From contig DGIE01000041.1 in NCBI GenBank assembly GCA_002393025.1, positions 1-7,608 of the forward strand: a stretch of DNA of 7,608 nucleotides, given 5' to 3'. Shown here piece after piece: positions 1 through 4,781 of this stretch; within the stretch, counting starts at the first letter, position 1; every line of letters starts with the position of its first letter. The position numbers and the translations under genes are program-made. Origin of the DNA: Holosporaceae bacterium UBA3830 (GTDB lineage: Bacteria > Pseudomonadota > Alphaproteobacteria > UBA3830). The notes under the pieces were generated by a model. That model saw only the letters and a program-made list of their open reading frames with translations. It had not been told where the DNA came from and searched no databases.

Positions 1-2
1 GT

Positions 3-3000
3 TTAAAGTTACTCTCAAACAAATTATTCGAAAATGGACTATGGGTAACCCCAGATCCCGCCGGAACTAAAAAAATGCGAGTAACTTCTCCATATCAAAT
101 TCGTCGAAATGCTTTATACGAAAAGTTAGAGAATCCGAATTATGTCGGACGAGCAATCCTTCATATGGCGAAGCACAGGGGTGCCGGATGGCTTAGTGAA
201 GACAATCAATCCAAAGATGAAATAACGGAAGATCAGACAAACCGCAAGAAATCAGTCTCTCCGTTTGATAAATTGTATGCGGGAATGAAAAATAGCGATG
301 CGCAGACAGTCGGGGAGTATTTATGGATGCGTCTGCAGAAGCACAAGGCTATACGACAAAAAACCAAATATAATCCGGTCGATTATCGAATTCCTCGTTA
401 TTTGTGGAAAGAGGAGTTTAACAGAATTTGGGACAAACAAGCTGAGTATTTCGAGCAAATGCGCATTGATGGTTTGAAGGATGAGATTTTTTCGATACTT
501 TTTTTTGAGCGTCCTTCGGTACCATACGCGATAGGAAAATGCATTTATTATACGGAAGAAGATCGGTTGTCCAAAATTCATCTGCTGTCTGAAATGCGAC
601 GAATTTATGAAGAAGTAAACAATCTTCGAGTGACAAATATCATAGCCCAAAAACGTCCACTAACGATTGAAGAACGAGACAAAATCGTAAACGAGTTGCT
701 TATGCGAGGGGAAAATGCAGGTAAACGCAATATCAAAAAAATATTGAACATTGAAATTGATATCGATAAACCGATTAAAGCATTTTTATATTCCACTCCG
801 GATTTTCAAAATATAGACTATGTACGACATTGTTCTGAAGAAGATTTGGCAAGATTCAGTGAATTTTTAACTAATCCGGTTAATCCAAACGATAAAGAAG
901 GACGCCTATATACTGAAGATGAACTTATTCAGGCTTTAAAATCAGAATATAAAATAGGTACCGAACAAGAAATCGGCAAATTATTATCAAAACTACCAAA
1001 AAGCGGACGAGGAAGCTTGGGCAAAACAGCTACGATTAAAATTTTAGAAAAGCTGAAAGCAAAAGTAATTTCCCATCGAGAAGCAACTGAGGAATTAAAG
1101 GAAATTGATGAGCATTTTCGGGCAGTTGATGAATTGTTCAGAGAAAAACAAGGAAAATATACTCAGTTGCCTTATTACGGAGAAATTTTACGAAGTTATA
1201 CTCAGCCAATTCCTCCGTTTATCCTCAAAAATAATAATAATTTAAATGAAGATGAAAAAAAATTCGGGAAGATTGCAAATCCGGGAGTACATAGAATTCT
1301 TAACCAAATTCGTTTAGTCGTAAACGAAATTGTAAAACGTTACGGAAAACCTTATTCCATTAATATTGAGCTTGGTCGAGATGTAGGTTTATCTGAAGAA
1401 CAAAAAAAATCATTAGAAAAAAGACAAAAGGATAATGAAAAACTAAACGAAGAAGCAAAAAGTTATCTAAAAGAAAGAAATATGAAAATTACTTCGGACA
1501 ATATTCTGAAGTACAAACTCGCCAAGGAACAAAATTTCATCGATATTTACACAGCCACGGTGATGTCTCAAAATTTTGAAGGTATGGAGATTGATCACAT
1601 TATTCCGCGCGAAAAAGGAGGTTCTGATACTTTTAATAATCTATGTCTCGTAAACTCAAACAACAATGTGGAGAAAGGCAATTTGTTTCCGTACAGATAT
1701 TTCATGACCAAGAAGTCGGATGAAGAATTTCGCGAAATAATGAAAAAAATTCGTGAAATTTATAAAAAAAATCCTGGGAAATTATGGCGTTTCGAAGAAG
1801 ACACAGAGAAAAAATTCAAAAATGAAGGAGACAGCGACGAAACTAATCGCTACCTTGCGGATACCAGATATGTAACAAAATTAACACAGCAATATTTAAG
1901 AGCAATCTTGGATTATGAACACAACGATGACGTTGTTCATACAAGAATTCTTCCTGTCAGAGGAAAAGAAACAGCACGTTTGCGTAAATATTGGAATTTA
2001 GAAGGATTAGAGTATGAACTTATGGGGCTGGATGTTCCAAAATACCTTGATAATGATAAAAAGGAACATAACAAAGAATGGTTTTCAAAACCCCGAATAG
2101 ATCATCGACATCATGCTATGGATGCAATCGTTTTAAGTTGTGCAACTCTAAGTTTACTTCAAAAAATGCAGCGAGGGGATGAAATCAAGGTTACCAGTCC
2201 GCTGGGGGAAGTAGAGTCCATTGGCGGTTTTCGAAAAAAGGTCATTGAGACATTATTGGGTATAAAAGTTTCACATAAACCGGAACGTTCAAAATCAGGA
2301 GAGCTTCACAAGGCAACTAAACGAACTGTCGTACATAAAGATGACAAAAGCATATTTACGGTATACAGAAGAAGTTTTGATTGCTTAAAATCTGTGAAAG
2401 ATTTGGATAAACTGATCGTTAAGGATAAAATTTTGGATGAATGGAATCCGGAAATAGCCGTCGATAGAGAGAAACAGTTTGTACTCAAACAAAGTATTTT
2501 GGATTACATGGATAGATCAAAGCAACTTTTGGAAGAAGAAAACGAGAAAAAAGCCTCAGAAGGAAGAACTTCCGAAAAAATTACTGAGGCAAAGATAGTC
2601 AAAAAAGCAATAAACATGCTGATTGATGAAGGAAAATGCAAAGAAAGAAGTTTTAAGTGTTACGAGGAAAGTAATGCCCTTATTTTTATCGAACGACACA
2701 ATGTGGCTTACGAGAGCGGAAATAATTACTGCATGTATTTTTTCGAAAAATCAGACGGGAAAGTCGGCTGGGAATTGATTAATCGTTTCAACGCGAATAA
2801 TCCTGATTATATTCCAGAATGGCGGAGGCATAAGGGAAACAAACCATTATGGTATGTCTGCACAAGTGACATGTTAGAGCTTGATACTCCGAAAGAATGG
2901 CAGAAATATACCGACCAAGCAAGATGTTTAGCAAGAGTCAAAAAGATGAGTGACGGAAGATTGGCTATAGATTATATGTCTGATGCAAGAATGACTTCTC

Positions 3001-3149
3001 CTCCTAAAAAAGAAATAAAATACTTTCATGTTGATACATTAGATAGAGGGTTAAAATTTTTTACGGATCACAATGCTCGAAAAATAGAACTGACACCTTT
3101 CGGTAAGGTAAAAAGAAAACACAAAAAATTGTGGAGCGGAAAGAAGTGA
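3..3149 (+). CDS. cas9: CRISPR-associated endonuclease Cas9 (type II, probably II-C), 5'-truncated by window edge
   Basis: RNA-guided DNA endonuclease that would cut both strands of DNA matching a crRNA. The frame is open from base 3 to the TGA at 3147-3149 (1,048 codons), so the ATG at 75 is internal: the 24 codons before it read like the end of the bridge helix (KLLSNKLFENGLW), followed by a Cas9 REC-entry motif, HMAKHRG. Numbering from codon 3-5: RuvC-II IELGRD with Glu456; HNH core EIDHIIP with Asp531 and His532, plus Asn546 in FNNLCLV; linker RYLADTRYVTK; RuvC-III DHRHHAMDA with His704 and Asp707; a WED-type GELHKAT segment; and the PAM-interacting end, finishing LTPFGKVKRK. All active-site residues within the window are intact. 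The RuvC-I aspartate lies upstream, outside the window. Allowing for the missing part, full length is about 1,100-1,150 residues (estimate), a II-C-like size. The motif HRGAGW replaces the commoner RRGF. Subtype is inferred from size, neighbours and repeats. Confidence 0.97.
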   Translation, partial: LKLLSNKLFENGLWVTPDPAGTKKMRVTSPYQIRRNALYEKLENPNYVGRAILHMAKHRGAGWLSEDNQSKDEITEDQTNRKKSVSPFDKLYAGMKNSDAQTVGEYLWMRLQKHKAIRQKTKYNPVDYRIPRYLWKEEFNRIWDKQAEYFEQMRIDGLKDEIFSILFFERPSVPYAIGKCIYYTEEDRLSKIHLLSEMRRIYEEVNNLRVTNIIAQKRPLTIEERDKIVNELLMRGENAGKRNIKKILNIEIDIDKPIKAFLYSTPDFQNIDYVRHCSEEDLARFSEFLTNPVNPNDKEGRLYTEDELIQALKSEYKIGTEQEIGKLLSKLPKSGRGSLGKTATIKILEKLKAKVISHREATEELKEIDEHFRAVDELFREKQGKYTQLPYYGEILRSYTQPIPPFILKNNNNLNEDEKKFGKIANPGVHRILNQIRLVVNEIVKRYGKPYSINIELGRDVGLSEEQKKSLEKRQKDNEKLNEEAKSYLKERNMKITSDNILKYKLAKEQNFIDIYTATVMSQNFEGMEIDHIIPREKGGSDTFNNLCLVNSNNNVEKGNLFPYRYFMTKKSDEEFREIMKKIREIYKKNPGKLWRFEEDTEKKFKNEGDSDETNRYLADTRYVTKLTQQYLRAILDYEHNDDVVHTRILPVRGKETARLRKYWNLEGLEYELMGLDVPKYLDNDKKEHNKEWFSKPRIDHRHHAMDAIVLSCATLSLLQKMQRGDEIKVTSPLGEVESIGGFRKKVIETLLGIKVSHKPERSKSGELHKATKRTVVHKDDKSIFTVYRRSFDCLKSVKDLDKLIVKDKILDEWNPEIAVDREKQFVLKQSILDYMDRSKQLLEEENEKKASEGRTSEKITEAKIVKKAINMLIDEGKCKERSFKCYEESNALIFIERHNVAYESGNNYCMYFFEKSDGKVGWELINRFNANNPDYIPEWRRHKGNKPLWYVCTSDMLELDTPKEWQKYTDQARCLARVKKMSDGRLAIDYMSDARMTSPPKKEIKYFHVDTLDRGLKFFTDHNARKIELTPFGKVKRKHKKLWSGKK

Positions 3150-3176
3150 TACTTTTTAAATTTTAGTGTTCGCACA

Positions 3177-3539
3177 ATGGGAAGAAGACGAAGACAGGAG
3201 CCCTTATCAGGATGGTCTATGATGTGGATAATTTGCATGTTTGATATTCCCATTAAAATGAAAATCCAAACAAGAAAGGCTACACGTTTCAGAAAACAAT
3301 TGCTTGATAACGGTTTTTTAATGAAACAGTATTCTGTATACATCAAGCCTGTCAGCAGTTTAGGTGCTGCGAAAACGATAACAAAAAACTTAAAAAATAT
3401 AATTCCGGACAACAGTTCCGTAACCTTCCTATATATCACGGATAAACAATATTTGATGACCGATAATTTTTTCGGGAAAAATTTTGATGAAAACGAAGAG
3501 GTAGTCCGCGAAAAAAATGGCCAAATTTTACTGTTTTAA
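3177..3539 (+). CDS. cas2: CRISPR-associated protein Cas2 (type II-C-like)
   Basis: Cas2 is the dimeric ferredoxin-fold partner of Cas1 in the spacer-integration complex. The 120-residue protein has the type II Cas2 pattern: LSGWSMMW at residues 10-17, the first strand ending in MFDIP with conserved Asp23, the helix KATRFRKQLLDNGF, the strand QYSVYIKP, and a later ITDKQY segment. It ends GQILLF, like the QLxLF tails of II-C Cas2 proteins. The start at 3177 is chosen because it lies nine residues before the conserved LSGW block; there is no earlier in-frame ATG, GTG or TTG after the cas9 stop, and the next ATGs (3219, 3222) would cut into the first strand. No Shine-Dalgarno sequence is visible. 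The gene lies 27 bp after cas9 in the same frame, so translation may be coupled. An arginine-rich leader (MGRRRRQ) precedes the fold. cas1, normally adjacent, is not in the window. Confidence 0.94.
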   Translation: MGRRRRQEPLSGWSMMWIICMFDIPIKMKIQTRKATRFRKQLLDNGFLMKQYSVYIKPVSSLGAAKTITKNLKNIIPDNSSVTFLYITDKQYLMTDNFFGKNFDENEEVVREKNGQILLF

Positions 3540-3613
3540 GTGTTGTTTTTTTCATTTTTTTTACGAATTTAGTACCAAAAAGCCCTCAATTATGAGGGCT
3601 ACATTCATATAAT
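3540..3613. other. cas2-array gap, candidate leader side of the array
   Basis: This 74-bp non-coding, AT-rich stretch has two long T runs (3545-3570 region), a hairpin at 3581-3600 and a short AT-rich tail that abuts the first repeat. It sits at the end of the array opposite the decayed repeat, so by the usual rule that repeats decay at the leader-distal end it would be the integration-proximal flank. That role is inferred; no known leader motif is recognised. Confidence 0.4.
3581..3600 (-). terminator. Rho-independent terminator for leftward CRISPR array transcripts
   Basis: Arms AGCCCTC (3581-3587) and GAGGGCT (3594-3600) pair perfectly; one more A-T pair (3588/3593) leaves a four-base loop. 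On the minus strand the stem is followed by a run of T (complement of A at 3577-3581). On the plus strand the following bases (ACATTCATATAAT) are not T-rich. It therefore best fits termination of leftward array transcription, 13 bp past repeat 1 and before cas2. Some effect on the converging cas transcript is possible. Confidence 0.7.
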
Positions 3614-3649
3614 ATTCTATCAGGAACCAATTAGGCGGTCAAATATAAC

Positions 3650-3811
3650 ACGCGAAGCCGGTTTAAATCCCTTGCTTGTATTTTATCAGGAACCAATTAG
3701 GCGGTCAAATATAACACTCCGACCGTAAAAGGACTTTCGCGAATTATTTTATCAGGAACCAATTAGGCGGTCAAATATAACACGCGAAGCCGGTTTAAAT
3801 CCCTTGCTTGT
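3650..3811. repeat. Duplicated spacer: spacer 1 (3650-3679) identical to spacer 3 (3782-3811)
   Basis: Both 30-nt spacers begin ACGCGAAGCCGG and end CCCTTGCTTGT and agree at every base. They flank the unrelated spacer 2 (3716-3745). The copies are at the cas2-proximal end, inferred to be the recent end of the array. Confidence 0.97.
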
Positions 3812-4574
3812 ATTTTATCAGGAACCAATTAGGCGGTCAAATATAACAGATTCATACGCAGTCCAACCCACTGCCGTTATTTTATCAGGAACCAATTAGG
3901 CGGTCAAATATAACGTGATTTAGTTTCTGAAGCTACAATATTAAATTTTATCAGGAACCAATTAGGCGGTCAAATATAACTAGTTACAGTGGCGTTGAGC
4001 GAGGCGAACTATTTTATCAGGAACCAATTAGGCGGTCAAATATAACCTGTATCGAATACCTTTGATCCCGGAAGCGATTTTATCAGGAACCAATTAGGCG
4101 GTCAAATATAACTCTAATGGGAAATATACTGCAGCGGTAAATATTTTATCAGGAACCAATTAGGCGGTCAAATATAACCAGAGCTTATAATTTAATTTAC
4201 AATGAATGATTTTATCAGGAACCAATTAGGCGGTCAAATATAACAACCATTTGCATATAGCCCATTAAATCTAAATTTTATCAGGAACCAATTAGGCGGT
4301 CAAATATAACAAAAACGAAGTTAGTATTAAACATAAAACGATTTTATCAGGAACTAATTAGGCGGTCAAATATAACAAGATCTGGGCAATGGTTGGAGAG
4401 TCAATAATTTTATCAGGAACTAATTAGGCGGTCAAATATAACAAGATCTGGGCAATGGTTGGAGAGTCAATAATTTTATCAGGAACTAATTAGGCGGTCA
4501 AATATAACAACTAACTCAGCAACAATATTGCTCATTAGATTTTATCAGGAACTAATTAGGCGGTCAAATATAAC
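3680..4574 (-). promoter_or_regulatory. Repeat-internal promoters, one in each of repeats 2-15
   Basis: Read on the minus strand, each repeat has TTGACC at positions 8-13, a 17-nt gap, and TAAAAT at positions 31-36, preceded by TG one base upstream (TGATAAAAT). That is five of six consensus bases in both hexamers, ideal spacing and an extended -10. In repeat 2 the -10 is the complement of 3680-3685 and the -35 the complement of 3703-3708. Initiation about 6-7 nt downstream falls inside the next spacer and would leave about 24 nt of guide, as described for Neisseria II-C crRNAs. The C-to-T variant of repeats 12-15 lies between the hexamers and spares both. Repeat 1 has a weakened -10 (TAGAAT) and would drive only the terminator. 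Confidence 0.75.
4377..4472. repeat. Tandemly duplicated spacer: spacer 12 (4377-4406) identical to spacer 13 (4443-4472)
   Basis: Both 30-nt spacers begin AAGATCTGGGCAATGG and end GAGAGTCAATA. The repeats on both sides (12, 13, 14) all carry the C14T variant, so this looks like simple tandem duplication of one 66-bp repeat-spacer unit. Confidence 0.97.
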
Positions 4575-4604
4575 AATTCTCTTTCGATGAGTACATCAAG
4601 GGTT

Positions 4605-4640
4605 ACCCTAGCAGGAATTAACCAAGAGATCAAACACAAC
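4605..4640 (-). repeat. Decayed terminal CRISPR repeat (repeat 16)
   Basis: It starts exactly 66 bp after repeat 15, so spacer 15 (4575-4604) is a normal 30 nt. It matches the canonical repeat at 24 of 36 positions, keeping AGCAGGAA, GATCAAA and the final ACAAC pattern; 10 of the 12 differences are transitions. Its minus-strand -10 would be TAGGGT, so the promoter that would serve spacer 15 looks lost. Decay at one end normally marks the leader-distal end. It is not a tracrRNA anti-repeat: most changes would create A-C or other mismatches with the crRNA. Confidence 0.85.
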
Positions 4641-4679
4641 TGGTGAAACACCCGGAAACCACGCAACCATATCCCACCG

Positions 4680-4709
4680 ATTTTAAGTCACAAATTTCCA
4701 TAAGAACAA
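4680..4709 (-). promoter_or_regulatory. Possible leftward promoter upstream of the array
   Basis: On the minus strand TTGTTC (complement of 4704-4709) is followed after 18 nt by TAAAAT (complement of 4680-4685), the same -10 as in the repeats. Initiation near 4673 would read through the decayed repeat into spacer 15 and the array, and could rescue expression of spacer 15. In AT-rich DNA such matches arise by chance. Confidence 0.3.
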
Positions 4710-4737
4710 CTAAAAAATCTTCCCCTCAATAAAACCA

Positions 4738-4767
4738 GCAAGCCCCTTTACCTGAAAAGGGGCCTGC
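4738..4767 (-). terminator. Rho-independent terminator of the STAND gene
   Basis: Arms GCCCCTTT (4742-4749) and AAAGGGGC (4756-4763) form a perfect 8-bp stem with a six-base loop; beyond one A-C mismatch, GCA (4738-4740) pairs with TGC (4765-4767). On the minus strand it starts about 15 nt after the TAA stop and is followed by GGTTTTATT. It would separate this gene from the co-oriented array downstream. Confidence 0.75.
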
Positions 4768-4781
4768 CATACAAACTTGAC

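Larger units (their letters stand above)
3614..4640 (-). CRISPR. Type II CRISPR array: 15 intact repeats plus 1 decayed repeat, 15 spacers
   Basis: The 36-bp repeats start at 3614, 3680, 3746, 3812, 3879, 3945, 4011, 4077, 4143, 4209, 4275, 4341, 4407, 4473 and 4539, and a decayed copy starts at 4605. On the plus strand the repeat begins ATTTTATCAGGAACC and ends GGTCAAATATAAC. Spacers are 30 nt except spacer 4 (3848-3878), which is 31 nt. Repeat 1 has T to C at position 4; repeats 12-15 have C to T at position 14; repeats 2-11 are identical. Spacers 1 and 3 are identical, as are 12 and 13, giving 13 distinct spacers. The minus strand is taken as the crRNA strand because there the repeat starts GTT and ends TAAAAT, as type II repeats do (compare Campylobacter), each repeat carries a promoter in that direction, and a minus-strand terminator lies at the left end. 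Spacer targets cannot be judged from the window; no match to the neighbouring genes was noticed. Confidence 0.98.
4641..4781. other. Non-coding gap between array and STAND gene
   Basis: This 141-bp stretch shows no open frame of note. It holds a small GGTG-AAA-CACC hairpin (4642-4652), a possible leftward promoter (4680-4709) and the terminator of the STAND gene (4738-4767). No convincing match to the repeat beyond 4640 was found on either strand, so no tracrRNA is called here. Confidence 0.6.

Noticed and set aside
321..796. Overlapping minus-strand open frames inside cas9
   Set aside because: They are short shadows of a well-supported Cas9 frame with low-complexity translations.
3147..3149. 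TGA read as glycine (alternative code), giving a Cas9-Cas2 fusion
   Set aside because: No other in-frame TGA occurs in about 2,100 codons of cas9, cas2 and the STAND gene, although glycine is common. The cas9 C-terminus before this stop looks natural.
3068..3439. Minus-strand open frame of 123 codons over the cas9 end and cas2
   Set aside because: It is antisense to the conserved Cas2 fold, has no recognisable domain and spans two real genes.
3581..3600. Hairpin as the terminator of the cas9-cas2 operon
   Set aside because: The plus-strand bases after the stem are not T-rich, while the minus-strand ones are. A minor bidirectional effect cannot be excluded.
4605..4640. Decayed repeat as a tracrRNA anti-repeat
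   Set aside because: Seven of twelve changes are T to C on the plus strand, which would give A-C mismatches with the crRNA, and others are also non-pairing. Exact register with the array fits a terminal repeat better.
4642..4652. GGTG-AAA-CACC hairpin as a tracrRNA nexus
   Set aside because: Only four base pairs, and no anti-repeat that would pair with the crRNA lies before it.
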